DNA of 64,000 nucleotides from CALCKU01 sp964607445 (GTDB lineage: Bacteria > Pseudomonadota > Alphaproteobacteria > Caulobacterales > Maricaulaceae), in the NCBI GenBank assembly GCA_964607445.1, contig CAZSKN010000009.1, forward strand, positions 21,471 through 85,470, in the 5' to 3' direction. Shown one piece after another: positions 52,323 to 61,388 of this stretch. The notes under the pieces were generated by a model, which searched no databases, had not been told where the DNA came from, and saw only the letters and a list, made by a program, of their open reading frames with translations. The translations under genes and the position numbers were made by a program. How positions within the stretch are numbered: position 1 is the stretch's first letter; every line of letters starts with the position of its first letter.

Positions 52323-53351
52323 GTGTCGGCAATGTTTAAAATAATTTGCGTAATAGCTGCGCTTTTATTTTGCACGGCTTGCGCAACACCCGTTGTCTTT
52401 GATGGTGATCGTCCCAAATCTTTTTTACAGCGCAAGGATGTCATTAATTTGCCTTATAAAATTTCCGATGCCGGGTTGATTGTTGTTCCCGTATATTTCG
52501 ACGAAAACGGGGCTATCGATATGATTTTAGATACAGGCGCGACGCAATCTGCGATTTATAGCCATCTTCAAAACCGTTTAAACCTCAGCGTAACGGATAA
52601 AACGGTTCAAATTCATGGAATGATTGAAAGTGGTTTGCGACCCGAGTTAAGTTTACCGTTTCTCAAACTAGACCAATATAGAATTGACAATCTACGGGTC
52701 GCTATGCTGGAGACCTCTTCAGAAGAACAAAACGACGCTAGTCAAATTGGGGGATTGATTGGGTTGGATGTTCTGTCTGAATTTCATATCTATTTTGATA
52801 AAGATACGAAAATTTTATCCCTGATTCCAACACGTTATGCAAATTTTGAACTGCCGAATAATTGGTTGCGTGTTAAGCTAAAAAGCAATCCATTTATAAA
52901 TGATAATCAACCTTTAAAATATTTGGATATTCGAGTGGCAGGGCAACTTATACCCGCATTATTTGATTCGGGTTCAGAGTTTAACATTATGAATTGGTCC
53001 GCTGCACGACACCCTCAGTTAAAAGCAATTCGCCGTAAATTACGCAAAAATTGGGAGTTGGAAGGTGCCATAGGCCAATTTAAACCCACGCAAAAGGTTA
53101 GGTTTCTCGGTCTTCGGAGTGGTCAAAAGTTTTGGGATAGCCGTGATTTCTTAGTCCTTGATCTGGATAGTCTTGATATTTTAGGTGTTGATAACCAGCC
53201 CTTTGCGATTGCGGGCGCTGATATGATGACGCAAAATACGTTCTGGTTAGATCTATCCCGCAATGAATTAATTCTAAAGCCGGGGAAGAGAAAAACCTTA
53301 ATACCTGATATCCAGCCTATCGACAGAATCAATTTGCGACATCGGCCTTGA
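52323..53351 (+). CDS. Retropepsin-like aspartic protease with two Asp motifs, exported
   Basis: 342 residues from GTG 52323, chosen because AAGGTG is six bases upstream. A signal sequence (MFKIICVIAALLFCTAC) ends in a Cys that could be lipidated, though the Cys three positions earlier makes the lipobox unusual. The first Asp motif is ILDTGATQS (Asp70) and the second is LFDSGSEF (Asp215), followed by hydrophobic-hydrophobic-Gly stretches (IGGLIGLDVL, IAGADMM). Two motifs in one chain suggest a bilobal enzyme instead of a dimer of single lobes. Substrate unknown. Divergent from the DUF533 gene. Confidence 0.8.
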   Translation: MSAMFKIICVIAALLFCTACATPVVFDGDRPKSFLQRKDVINLPYKISDAGLIVVPVYFDENGAIDMILDTGATQSAIYSHLQNRLNLSVTDKTVQIHGMIESGLRPELSLPFLKLDQYRIDNLRVAMLETSSEEQNDASQIGGLIGLDVLSEFHIYFDKDTKILSLIPTRYANFELPNNWLRVKLKSNPFINDNQPLKYLDIRVAGQLIPALFDSGSEFNIMNWSAARHPQLKAIRRKLRKNWELEGAIGQFKPTQKVRFLGLRSGQKFWDSRDFLVLDLDSLDILGVDNQPFAIAGADMMTQNTFWLDLSRNELILKPGKRKTLIPDIQPIDRINLRHRP

Positions 53352-53388
53352 TGACCATGCGGCCTTAATGATTGTGTTGATGCAGGCC

Positions 53389-54513
53389 TTAATCTTGGAC
53401 GATATATTCCCGACGACATCTTTGCCCTAAACGGACTAGGAGTTCATAATTTAATGTCTGATTATCAGACGCATCGCGTTCTAATTGATCTGCGCGAAAT
53501 TCGACCATATCCCCGGTTGATACAGGCTTTTTGAGCTTTGAAACATCGAGAATGGTTAAATCCATACTAACGCGCCCGATAATTGGAATACGGGTTTTTT
53601 GCAAACTGCCATAGCCGACGCGACGTTTCGTTGTGCTGCTGGATGCTACTGGAATGCCGTCTGCATACCCCGCCCCCACAACGACCACCGTCATATCTCT
53701 TTGCGCGGTAAAACTCGCATTATAACCTAAGGTTTCTCCGGCTTTAATCTGGCGTATCTGGATAACAGGCGCTTGAAGTGTCACGACCGGAACCGTGTCT
53801 TCTTGGCGAGGATCAAGTGTAGCCTTACCTCCATAAAGCGAAATGCCGGGCCGAACCATTTGGAAATGATAGGGCTTGCCTAGGAAAATTCCGGCGGAAT
53901 TTGCCAGACTTAACGGTTTTAACGGAAGTTGGGCGGACGCGCGTTTGAAACGAGTTAATTGTTCGCCGTTCATTTTGTGGGTTTTATCCGGCGCGCAGGC
54001 AAGGTGACTCATGACAAGGTCAGTCCGTAAGCTTTCAAATAAGGTTTTATGCCGTGATAATTGTGTCAGGGCTTCAGTCGAAAGGCCAAGGCGGTTCATG
54101 CCTGTATCTATATGCACAGCCGAAAAGGGTGGAGACCCTACGGGGCCTGCCGCTTCGCTCCATAAATGGGCCTGTTCTAGCGTATTGATAACGGGCTTAA
54201 GGTCGGCACCAAAGAACAGGCGTAAATCTTTTGAAGCCGGGCCATTTAATACGTAAATGCTCGGAGTATCCCCGACAGCTTCACGCAATAACTTGCCTTC
54301 GCCAGCTGTGGCGACAAAAAATACCCGGCACCCCGCCCCGTATAGTGAGCGCGCGACAGGCTTTATGCCCAATCCATATGCATCGGCTTTAACACTGGCG
54401 CCGACGGTGACGGCGCCGACCCTTTTCTTCAACGTTTGATAATTTCGACGCAGCGCAGTGAGATCAATGCGTAGGGAGGGACGCGTACTATATTTTGAAA
54501 ATTTTGCGGACAT
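53389..54513 (-). CDS. alr: Alanine racemase
   Basis: 374 residues. It makes D-alanine for peptidoglycan, using PLP. The PLP Lys is in VGASVKADAYGLG and the catalytic Tyr in ETLGYNASF; HIDTGMNRLG, RPGISLYGG and GRVSMDLTILDV are also conserved. It lies 6 bp downstream of dnaB, as in many Alphaproteobacteria. Confidence 0.96.
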   Translation of the reverse strand: MSAKFSKYSTRPSLRIDLTALRRNYQTLKKRVGAVTVGASVKADAYGLGIKPVARSLYGAGCRVFFVATAGEGKLLREAVGDTPSIYVLNGPASKDLRLFFGADLKPVINTLEQAHLWSEAAGPVGSPPFSAVHIDTGMNRLGLSTEALTQLSRHKTLFESLRTDLVMSHLACAPDKTHKMNGEQLTRFKRASAQLPLKPLSLANSAGIFLGKPYHFQMVRPGISLYGGKATLDPRQEDTVPVVTLQAPVIQIRQIKAGETLGYNASFTAQRDMTVVVVGAGYADGIPVASSSTTKRRVGYGSLQKTRIPIIGRVSMDLTILDVSKLKKPVSTGDMVEFRADQLERDASDNQTLNYELLVRLGQRCRREYIVQD

Positions 54514-54519
54514 GAAATT

Positions 54520-56010
54520 TTAGTGACCCATATCGTCGTAACGATCATCCTGCGCCAGATTGCCAAATTTCGTAAGCTCTGCTGTAAATGATAATTTGAT
54601 TGTGCCAATAGGCCCGTGGCGTTGCTTGCCGACAATGACCTCGGCCTTGCCGTGTAAGTTTTCCATTTCTTCTTGCCATTTCAGATGTTCTTCTGTGCCT
54701 TCACTCGGCTCGGTTCTGGCTTTGTAATATTCTTCACGGAATACAAACATGACAACATCTGCATCTTGCTCGATGGATCCTGATTCGCGCAAATCTGATA
54801 ATTGTGGTCGCTTATCATCGCGTTGCTCGACTTGTCGAGAGAGCTGGGCAAGGGCAAGAATGGGTATATCAAGTTCTTTTGCCAATGCCTTTAAACCCTG
54901 TGTGATTGCGCTCACTTCCTGTACGCGACCATCAGAGGATTTCACAGCGGCACCGCCCGTCAAGAGCTGTAGATAATCAACTACAATCATATCAAGACCC
55001 ACCATACGTTTCAGACGCCGTGCGCGCGCGGACAAAGCCCCGATAGATAAACCACCTGTATCGTCAATATAAAGCGGGATACGGCTAATCTCATCAGAGC
55101 TATCTCGAATGTGTTCATATTGCTCGGCATTTATGTCGCCCCGCCGGATTTTGTTCGAGGGTACGCGGGACTGTTCAGCTAACAAACGTGTGGCGAGTTG
55201 TTCCGAAGACATCTCCAAGCTAAAGAAACCGACAACTCCACCATTTGTTGTTTTCATTATGCCGTTTTCGTCTTTTTCTTGCCGAAAGGTTTTTGAAACA
55301 TGGAAAGCTATATTTGTTGCCAAGGCTGTTTTCCCCATAGAGGGACGACCTGCTAGAATAATAAGGTCGGATCGATGAAAACCACCGAGTTGTCTGTCCA
55401 TATCAAGTAAACCTGTTGACATGCCAGATAGTCCGCCATCTCTGGAATAGGCCGCAGATGCCATATTGATGGATTTAATCAGCGCGGTTTCAAAGCTTTC
55501 AAAGCCCGTTTGTGTACCGCCAATTTCGGCCAGATTAAATAAGAGGCTTTCGGCTTCTGTAATTTGCGCCTGTGCGTCCTGTTCACTATCAGGATTCGTC
55601 GCTTTACTGGTAATATCTACGCCGAGCCTTATGAGGTCGCGCCGTAATGAGAGATCAAAGATAAGCTTGGCATATTCAGGTGCGGCGGCTGCACTTGGTG
55701 CATTTTCGAGTAAAAAGGCCAAATATTCAACGCCGCCAATATCTACAAGCGTTTCGTCTTGTGAAAACCGGTTCTTTAACACGATCGCATCGGCTAATTT
55801 ACCATGTTCGATTAAGGTCGAAATACTATCATAAATCCGGACATGGACAGGGTCATGGAAATGTTTAGCCTGCACAATACTGCTTATACGGTGATAAACT
55901 TCATTATCGTAAAGCAAGGCTCCCAATAAAGCTTGTTCGGCTTCTAGGGATTGCGGAGTCGTATCAAGCTCGGGCTCTATTCCCATAGTACTGTCATGAA
56001 TGAATGCCAT
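54520..56010 (-). CDS. dnaB: Replicative DNA helicase
   Basis: 496 residues. An N-terminal helical domain (about 15-125, SLEAEQALLGALLYDNEVY) and a RecA-like C-terminal domain with LIILAGRPSMGKTALA (Walker A), MIVVDYLQLL (Walker B) and the SDLRESGSIEQDADVVMFVFREE region are present. The ATG at 56010 has AGGA eight bases before it; a second Met (MGIEPELD) follows nine codons on. Two DnaA-box-like sites lie about 100-130 bases upstream. Confidence 0.97.
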   Translation of the reverse strand: MAFIHDSTMGIEPELDTTPQSLEAEQALLGALLYDNEVYHRISSIVQAKHFHDPVHVRIYDSISTLIEHGKLADAIVLKNRFSQDETLVDIGGVEYLAFLLENAPSAAAAPEYAKLIFDLSLRRDLIRLGVDITSKATNPDSEQDAQAQITEAESLLFNLAEIGGTQTGFESFETALIKSINMASAAYSRDGGLSGMSTGLLDMDRQLGGFHRSDLIILAGRPSMGKTALATNIAFHVSKTFRQEKDENGIMKTTNGGVVGFFSLEMSSEQLATRLLAEQSRVPSNKIRRGDINAEQYEHIRDSSDEISRIPLYIDDTGGLSIGALSARARRLKRMVGLDMIVVDYLQLLTGGAAVKSSDGRVQEVSAITQGLKALAKELDIPILALAQLSRQVEQRDDKRPQLSDLRESGSIEQDADVVMFVFREEYYKARTEPSEGTEEHLKWQEEMENLHGKAEVIVGKQRHGPIGTIKLSFTAELTKFGNLAQDDRYDDMGH

Positions 56011-56107
56011 GCCATAGTCCTATAGATTACAGGAGGATTCGCAAGATTGATTGGTCGAATATTTCTGAGCAATGCAGAAATAATCTTGGCTATGCCATGA
56101 TATATTT

Positions 56108-56116
56108 TTATCCACA
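56108..56116 (+). promoter_or_regulatory. DnaA box upstream of dnaB
   Basis: TTATCCACA is an exact match to the consensus DnaA box. It lies 98 bases upstream of the dnaB start codon, in the 227-bp gap between slt and dnaB, where DnaA could act as a regulator of dnaB. Confidence 0.6.
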
Positions 56117-56134
56117 GCCGCGGGGTGTGAATAC

Positions 56135-56143
56135 TGGGGATAA
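56135..56143 (-). promoter_or_regulatory. Second, inverted DnaA-like box upstream of dnaB
   Basis: The reverse strand reads TTATCCCCA, one mismatch from the consensus box. It faces the perfect box at 56108-56116 with 18 bases between them. Inverted pairing makes a chance origin less likely but does not show function. Confidence 0.45.
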
Positions 56144-56237
56144 ATGAGAGCGAATGACTTTTGGGTGTAATGGTGGAGGTAAGGAAAATAGCACTTATGC
56201 TGTGGCCGGCTTTAAAGCTACGGGCTTTAGATTACAT

Positions 56238-58346
56238 TCAAAAGCCTTTATTGGTACCTTTCGTCAAGTCTATATAGATTTCGTTTGGGTGCTGATCGCC
56301 ATTTAACCGGGCTTTATAAACTTGCATGTTTTCCATGACGCGCTGCACATAATTGCGAGTCTCGGTAAATGGCAGGCTTTCAATCCAATCTATAGGGCTT
56401 ATATCGCCCTTGCGAGGGTCTCCATAAGCTTTAACCCATTGTCTGACCCGGTGTGCGCCTGCATTATATCCGGCGGCGGCCATAATGTATGAACCGTTAA
56501 AGTCTTTGAGAAGATCTTGAAGGTGAAGCGCCCCGAGTTTTGCACTATAGTCAATGTCAGTGGTCATGCGAGTTCGACTATAGGGAATACGGTGGCGACG
56601 GGCTGTCGCACGCGCTGTGCCATTAATCATTTGCATCATACCATAAGCTTTGGCTGAACTTACGGCTTTGTAATTAAACTCACTTTCTTGGCGCGCAATC
56701 GCAAACACAAAGGGTCGGTCATATTTTTTTGGCAAGGCATTGATGGATTCGATAACTGGATAACCTGATTGCGTGAGCATGGATTGGAAGCGGGAGGCCT
56801 GCTTGGCTGCGCGAATGGCCGGACGCATAAAGCCATAAGATCGCGCTATAGTTGAGAGTAAAGTCAACTCGCGTAAATCCGTAACTTCATCGTCCATATG
56901 AAAGGCAAAATTGGTGAAAAAGCGCTCGTTATGCGCTTCGCCAAGTAGGTGCATGGCTCTTACGCGCTGATCAGATTCAAATGCAAGACTCAGGGCTTTA
57001 TCGGTAATTTCTGGTGGTAAAGTCAGTGTTGAAAATTGCCCGTCCAACTTCTCCGCGGCTAATTGCCCGTAATATGTGTTAGGGAACTGTGCGGCCTGCG
57101 TGTAATGGGCGCTTACATTGCCAGTGCCTAAGCGTTCAGAAGCCCGCGCCTGCCAATAGCTGGCACGCGATAAAGATACAGGGAATGTGACCCCGTTATA
57201 CAAGGTTTCAAAATGCCGGGCTGCATCATTTGCACGGTTTAATTTTGTCAGAGCCAGCCAGCCTGCTAGGAATTCCGCTTCTGCAAATTCACTACCACGC
57301 TTTAGGCCGTGATTTTGGGTCAATGCATAGGCATCGGAGAATTTTTTCTCTCCAATAGCCCAATAAATCATGATTTTCTTTTCCGTCCATAGGCGCTTTT
57401 TGCCACCATCGTCAGTTGGCGGTGTATCAATAGACAGATATACGGGCAGGGCATATTCTTTTGATTTTTTACGGCGCCGCCAGCGGGCACGTTCAAATAA
57501 TAATCCTGTATTTTTTCGATAAGTTCGCGGGACGGCATTGACCGCCGCATCCATGCCAGATCGGTTGGTCGCCACACGCATTCGAGCATAGGCGACGGCG
57601 CGCTCCTGTGGTGACATGAGAGAAAGCAAGCCGTCAACTTTTGAAAAATGCCGTCGTCCCAACCAAATCAAATGATCTGCCCGTGCCGCGTGGTCAGCGC
57701 GGGAAAGATGTGCTTTGAACTCCTTATAGACGCGTTTTTGGCGATCTCGGGTCAGGCGCGAATCGCGCCACGCGTCTTTTAGCCATTTTTGTCCGGAAGC
57801 CTTGTCTCCCAGTTTGAAATAGGCCCGTGCTAAAGCTATGCGTCCCTCTCCAGAGACCGGGTCTTCACCCTGAAACCAATTCAGGGTCGCTTGCGCGCTT
57901 AAAGGGCGATCAAAGAGTCGAGCTTCGGCCTTGGCACGTATTGTTGTCATACGCGGCCAATCGCTGAGGGTTTGCGTGACATAGGTCATTTCTTCAATAC
58001 GCGCTTGGGGATCACGTAGGGCGCGCACCCAGATTAAAATGTCTTTGGCCGTTTGGTCGTTTAGGCGTTTATGCGAATTGGCCACGGTTTGCCATTTCCG
58101 AACTTTGGCAGCCCGAAGTCCGTTTCGAAATAGTTTGGCATCCCTGTCGGATAAATGTTGCGATAAATTTGGAGGGGTAGGTTTAATGCGGGGCGAGGGT
58201 ACCTTTGCTAAGGCACACTGAAAGGCGAGCAAACTCAGGCACAAACTTGCTATGAGTGCCAAACGCACGCGTCGAAGATTGTTTGACAGTCCAGTATGAA
58301 ATTCATCTGTCAGGGCAGATTTATCTATGAATCGGATAAATTCCAT
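56238..58346 (-). CDS. Soluble-type lytic transglycosylase
   Basis: 702 residues. It cleaves peptidoglycan glycan strands. An N-terminal hydrophobic segment (RRVRLALIASLCLSLLAFQC) acts as export signal after a rather long hydrophilic lead of about 25 residues, so the true start may be internal. A long alpha-superhelical TPR-like region follows. The catalytic Slt domain (about 540-690) has the Glu in FAIARQESEFNYKAVS, AYGMMQMINGTA, and AAAGYNAGAHRVRQWV. It is divergent from dapA. Confidence 0.92.
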   Translation of the reverse strand: MEFIRFIDKSALTDEFHTGLSNNLRRVRLALIASLCLSLLAFQCALAKVPSPRIKPTPPNLSQHLSDRDAKLFRNGLRAAKVRKWQTVANSHKRLNDQTAKDILIWVRALRDPQARIEEMTYVTQTLSDWPRMTTIRAKAEARLFDRPLSAQATLNWFQGEDPVSGEGRIALARAYFKLGDKASGQKWLKDAWRDSRLTRDRQKRVYKEFKAHLSRADHAARADHLIWLGRRHFSKVDGLLSLMSPQERAVAYARMRVATNRSGMDAAVNAVPRTYRKNTGLLFERARWRRRKKSKEYALPVYLSIDTPPTDDGGKKRLWTEKKIMIYWAIGEKKFSDAYALTQNHGLKRGSEFAEAEFLAGWLALTKLNRANDAARHFETLYNGVTFPVSLSRASYWQARASERLGTGNVSAHYTQAAQFPNTYYGQLAAEKLDGQFSTLTLPPEITDKALSLAFESDQRVRAMHLLGEAHNERFFTNFAFHMDDEVTDLRELTLLSTIARSYGFMRPAIRAAKQASRFQSMLTQSGYPVIESINALPKKYDRPFVFAIARQESEFNYKAVSSAKAYGMMQMINGTARATARRHRIPYSRTRMTTDIDYSAKLGALHLQDLLKDFNGSYIMAAAGYNAGAHRVRQWVKAYGDPRKGDISPIDWIESLPFTETRNYVQRVMENMQVYKARLNGDQHPNEIYIDLTKGTNKGF

Positions 58347-58462
58347 CACTTTACATTAATCCATGTCTTGCTTTGAGTAAGAAAAGAAAGCTATGTGGCG
58401 CTGAAATTGGCATATTTAAGACTCAGTTGCAATTATGAGTGATGGCTACAGGATGACGGGCA

Positions 58463-59338
58463 ATGATTAAAGGTTCTATTACAGCTTTGGTGACTCCGTT
58501 TAAAAACGGTGAACTAGACGAGCAAGGTTTCCAGGATTTTATTGAGTGGCAGCTCAATAATGGCACGCATGGCCTTGTACCGTGCGGGACGACAGGGGAG
58601 TCGCCGACTTTAAGTGATCAGGAGCACCGCCGTGTGATAGAACTGTGTATAGAAGCCACGAATGGACGTGTGCCAGTCATTGCGGGCGCCGGGTCGAACG
58701 AGACCCGTGTTTCGATAGCTTATGCTAAACATGCAAAAGAGCTAGGCGCGGATGCGGCTTTGATCGTGACGCCATATTATAATAAGCCGAGCCAAGAAGG
58801 CCTTTATCAGCATTTTAAAGCTATTTCTGAGGCCGTGGATATTCCGATTATTGTATATAACGTCCCGTCGCGTAGTATTGTAGATATTAGTAATGAAACC
58901 ATGGGCCGTTTATCAAAATTACCAACGGTTATAGGGTGTAAGGATGCGACAGGGGATATATCGCGCGTTGTGGGGCTTACAGATCGATGTGGTGAAGATT
59001 TTATTCAACTCTCAGGTGACGATCCGACATCACTGGGGCACGCTTTGCATGGTGGTCACGGGGCTATATCTGTGGGGTCTAATATTGCCCCGCGTGAATA
59101 TGCTGATTTTCATGAAGCTCTTATGGCTAAGGATTTTATCACAGCGAAAGCTCTCAATCAGAAACTTGATCGTCTGCATAAAGACGTTTTTCTTGACCCA
59201 AGCCCGGCGCCAACAAAATATGCTCTCAATCTCTTGGGGAAAATGACAGCCGACGTAAGGCTGCCGATTACGGAATGTCGGGATGAGACCAAGACGATTG
59301 TGAAATCGGCTATGACGCGGGCAGGTTTGGCAGTTTAG
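58463..59338 (+). CDS. dapA: 4-hydroxy-tetrahydrodipicolinate synthase
   Basis: 291 residues, TIM barrel. It commits aspartate semialdehyde and pyruvate to lysine and diaminopimelate. The Schiff-base Lys160 is in VIGCKDATGD, Tyr132 in IVYNVPSR, and CGTTGESPTL carries the Thr pair. It precedes smpB by 3 bp, suggesting one operon. Its product feeds peptidoglycan, matching the nearby alr and slt genes. Confidence 0.97.
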   Translation: MIKGSITALVTPFKNGELDEQGFQDFIEWQLNNGTHGLVPCGTTGESPTLSDQEHRRVIELCIEATNGRVPVIAGAGSNETRVSIAYAKHAKELGADAALIVTPYYNKPSQEGLYQHFKAISEAVDIPIIVYNVPSRSIVDISNETMGRLSKLPTVIGCKDATGDISRVVGLTDRCGEDFIQLSGDDPTSLGHALHGGHGAISVGSNIAPREYADFHEALMAKDFITAKALNQKLDRLHKDVFLDPSPAPTKYALNLLGKMTADVRLPITECRDETKTIVKSAMTRAGLAV

Positions 59339-59341
59339 GCA

Positions 59342-59818
59342 ATGGCTAAATCCGCGGATGTACCTAAAGGAAAAACGATTGCTGAAAACCGACGTGCAAG
59401 GTTTGACTATGCGATTGAAGATACGTTTGAAGCCGGTATTATGCTATTAGGAACCGAGGTTAAAGCTCTCCGTGAGGGGCGTGCAAATATTGCAGAGAGC
59501 TATGCAACAATCGAAAATGAGGAAGCCTTTATAATTAATGCCAATATTCCAATTTACGCGCCTGCGAGCCAGTTTAACCATCTCCCGACGCGTCCGCGAA
59601 AACTCTTATTAAAGCGTAGAGAAATCAATAAATTAATAGGAGATACGCAACGTAAAGGTCGTACAATTGTTCCTCTGAAAATGTACTTTAATCAAAAGGG
59701 GTTTGTGAAGTTATTACTGGGTATAGGCGTTGGGAAAAAGGCGATTGATAAGCGCGAGACGCAAAAAAAACGGGATTGGCAAAAACAAAAAGCGCGTCTT
59801 ATGCGGGACCGAGGATAG
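59342..59818 (+). CDS. smpB: SsrA-binding protein
   Basis: 158 residues, normal SmpB. It binds tmRNA and delivers it to stalled ribosomes. AENRRARFDYAIEDTFEAGIMLLGTEVKALREGRANI and the basic C-terminal tail (KRETQKKRDWQKQKARLMR) are typical. The tmRNA gene itself is not visible in the window. Confidence 0.97.
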   Translation: MAKSADVPKGKTIAENRRARFDYAIEDTFEAGIMLLGTEVKALREGRANIAESYATIENEEAFIINANIPIYAPASQFNHLPTRPRKLLLKRREINKLIGDTQRKGRTIVPLKMYFNQKGFVKLLLGIGVGKKAIDKRETQKKRDWQKQKARLMRDRG

Positions 59819-59901
59819 TCGTGGCGCTTTTATGATGACTGAAAACCGGCTTGCGATTTACTATCACAAATCTGTGAGAATTTTTAAGGTGATTTTACAG
59901 G

Positions 59902-59922
59902 GTAACATACATAGAGTGTTAC
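59902..59922. promoter_or_regulatory. Palindrome upstream of the beta-barrel protein gene
   Basis: GTAACA (59902-59907) and TGTTAC (59917-59922) form a perfect inverted repeat with a nine-base spacer, 23 bases before the ATG at 59945. The position suits an operator or an mRNA leader stem; AAGGA of the ribosome-binding site lies just after it. No regulator is recognised. Confidence 0.35.
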
Positions 59923-59944
59923 GCGTTCTATAAGGAAATTCATC

Positions 59945-60724
59945 ATGTCCATACCTATCAAATTTACGACGAAAACTTCGGTGTTAGCTCTAATTGCCGC
60001 AATGAGTTTCGCGCCGTCCGCATATGCAGGATTGTTTGATTTTGATCCCGCAAAAGGCGGTTTCTACGCGTCTGGATTTGTTGGGCTAGGGATACCTGAT
60101 GATGCGGAATTCGAAGGTGTGCAGGCCCCGGAAGGGGGTGTGCCGGGGGTTGCGAATGCGCCTGCAAATATTAATGCCGCGATTGGAAGTGATGCCTTTT
60201 ACGGGGCCTCTCTAGGCGCGAAATTACCGTTCAAATACTGGAAATATTTTCAACCCCGCCTCGAAGTCGAGGTGAGTTACCTTGAAAATGACGTTGAAGG
60301 CGGAAGCTTTAACGGCGGAAACCAGACTTTTGGAGGTTTTCAATCCACATTATTTGTGACCTTTAACAATTATTCCGATATTATTTGGAAAGAAAATCAG
60401 AGAATCGTCCCTTATTTTGGCGGGGGCATAGGGGCCGGAGTTGTGGATAGCGGTATTTTATATTTCCCGAATAACGGCACGGCAACGGAGCCGACCTTTG
60501 GTGTGATTGGCGAGGATACCGGATTAGCGACCATTACCGCACTAGGTGTGACTGCGAAAATATCTGATCGTATCGATCTTTACACAGAGGGGCGGTATTA
60601 CAAAATTTATGGTGTTGATGCTGAACGTCGCTTTATTGCGAACGGTAATGATGGATTTAGTGCAGATGTTGATGATGACCCCAGTGGATTTACTGTGACA
60701 GTTGGGACGCGGTTGCATTTTTAG
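59945..60724 (+). CDS. Outer-membrane beta-barrel protein
   Basis: 259 residues. A signal peptide (VLALIAAMSFAPSAYA) precedes a mature protein with alternating amphipathic strands, an aromatic terminus (TVGTRLHF) and Gly-rich turns, typical of eight-stranded barrels of the OmpW/Opa-like superfamily. There is an acidic, Ala/Gly/Pro-rich loop around 55-80 and an acidic loop near 240. Function is not known. AAGGAAATTCATC precedes the ATG, and a palindrome lies upstream. Confidence 0.8.
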   Translation: MSIPIKFTTKTSVLALIAAMSFAPSAYAGLFDFDPAKGGFYASGFVGLGIPDDAEFEGVQAPEGGVPGVANAPANINAAIGSDAFYGASLGAKLPFKYWKYFQPRLEVEVSYLENDVEGGSFNGGNQTFGGFQSTLFVTFNNYSDIIWKENQRIVPYFGGGIGAGVVDSGILYFPNNGTATEPTFGVIGEDTGLATITALGVTAKISDRIDLYTEGRYYKIYGVDAERRFIANGNDGFSADVDDDPSGFTVTVGTRLHF

Positions 60725-60740
60725 AAACTCGGATTTCGCT

Positions 60741-61385
60741 TTATAGCGATCTGTCTATAAAATGTCTTATATCCGCGAAGACTTTGAAAAACATCTCTTC
60801 GGTAAGGCGTTTGGTATTCGTGTTATAGCGTGAACAGTGATAGCTGGAGTATAACCGTCTTCCATCTTCTAATTCATAAGTCTTGTGATGACCAAAAGGG
60901 TAGTCTTTTAGTCTTAAACCCAAGGCTCTGACCGTATTGTCATGACTTATTTTACCGAGGGTGAGCAGCGCCTTAAGCGATGGGAGGCTTTCAATCTGTT
61001 TTGATAGAAATGGACGGCAGGCCGTGGCTTCTGCGCCTATAGGTTTGTTTTGTGGTGGTAGGCACCGTACAGCATTGGTAATCATTGCGCCTTTTAACAT
61101 CAGACCGTCATCAATCGCGGCTTTATATTGATTGTTAGAAAACCCATATTCAGCGATAGCGCTATATAAAAGGTCGCCGGCCCAATCCCCTGTAAATGGA
61201 CGACCTGTACGGTTGGCACCGTGCATGCCTGGCGCCAGACCTATAATCAATAACTCAGGCGCGGCATCGCCGAAACTGGGTACAGGTGCGTTAAAATAGC
61301 TCGGATGACTTTCTCGTAACTCTAGCAAAAAAGCTCGCAGTCGCGGGCATTTGTCACAATTTCTGTCGGGTTCCTGAAATATCAT
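60741..61385 (-). CDS. Uracil-DNA glycosylase, family 5 (UDGb)
   Basis: 214 residues. It removes uracil and related damaged bases. Motif GLAPGMHGANRTGRPFTGDWAG identifies the UDGb branch (no Asn/Asp at the usual first catalytic position), and SYHCSRYNTNTKRLT is the second motif. Cys residues in NCDKCPRL and later (VRCLPP, ACRPF) suit a [4Fe-4S] cluster. It starts 3 bp after the NYN gene on the same strand. Confidence 0.92.
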   Translation of the reverse strand: MIFQEPDRNCDKCPRLRAFLLELRESHPSYFNAPVPSFGDAAPELLIIGLAPGMHGANRTGRPFTGDWAGDLLYSAIAEYGFSNNQYKAAIDDGLMLKGAMITNAVRCLPPQNKPIGAEATACRPFLSKQIESLPSLKALLTLGKISHDNTVRALGLRLKDYPFGHHKTYELEDGRRLYSSYHCSRYNTNTKRLTEEMFFKVFADIRHFIDRSL

Positions 61386-61388
61386 GCC

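Noticed and set aside
59832..59933. 33-codon frame between smpB and the beta-barrel gene
   Set aside because: No ribosome-binding site, mixed basic/hydrophobic composition, and it overlaps the upstream regulatory region and palindrome of the barrel gene.
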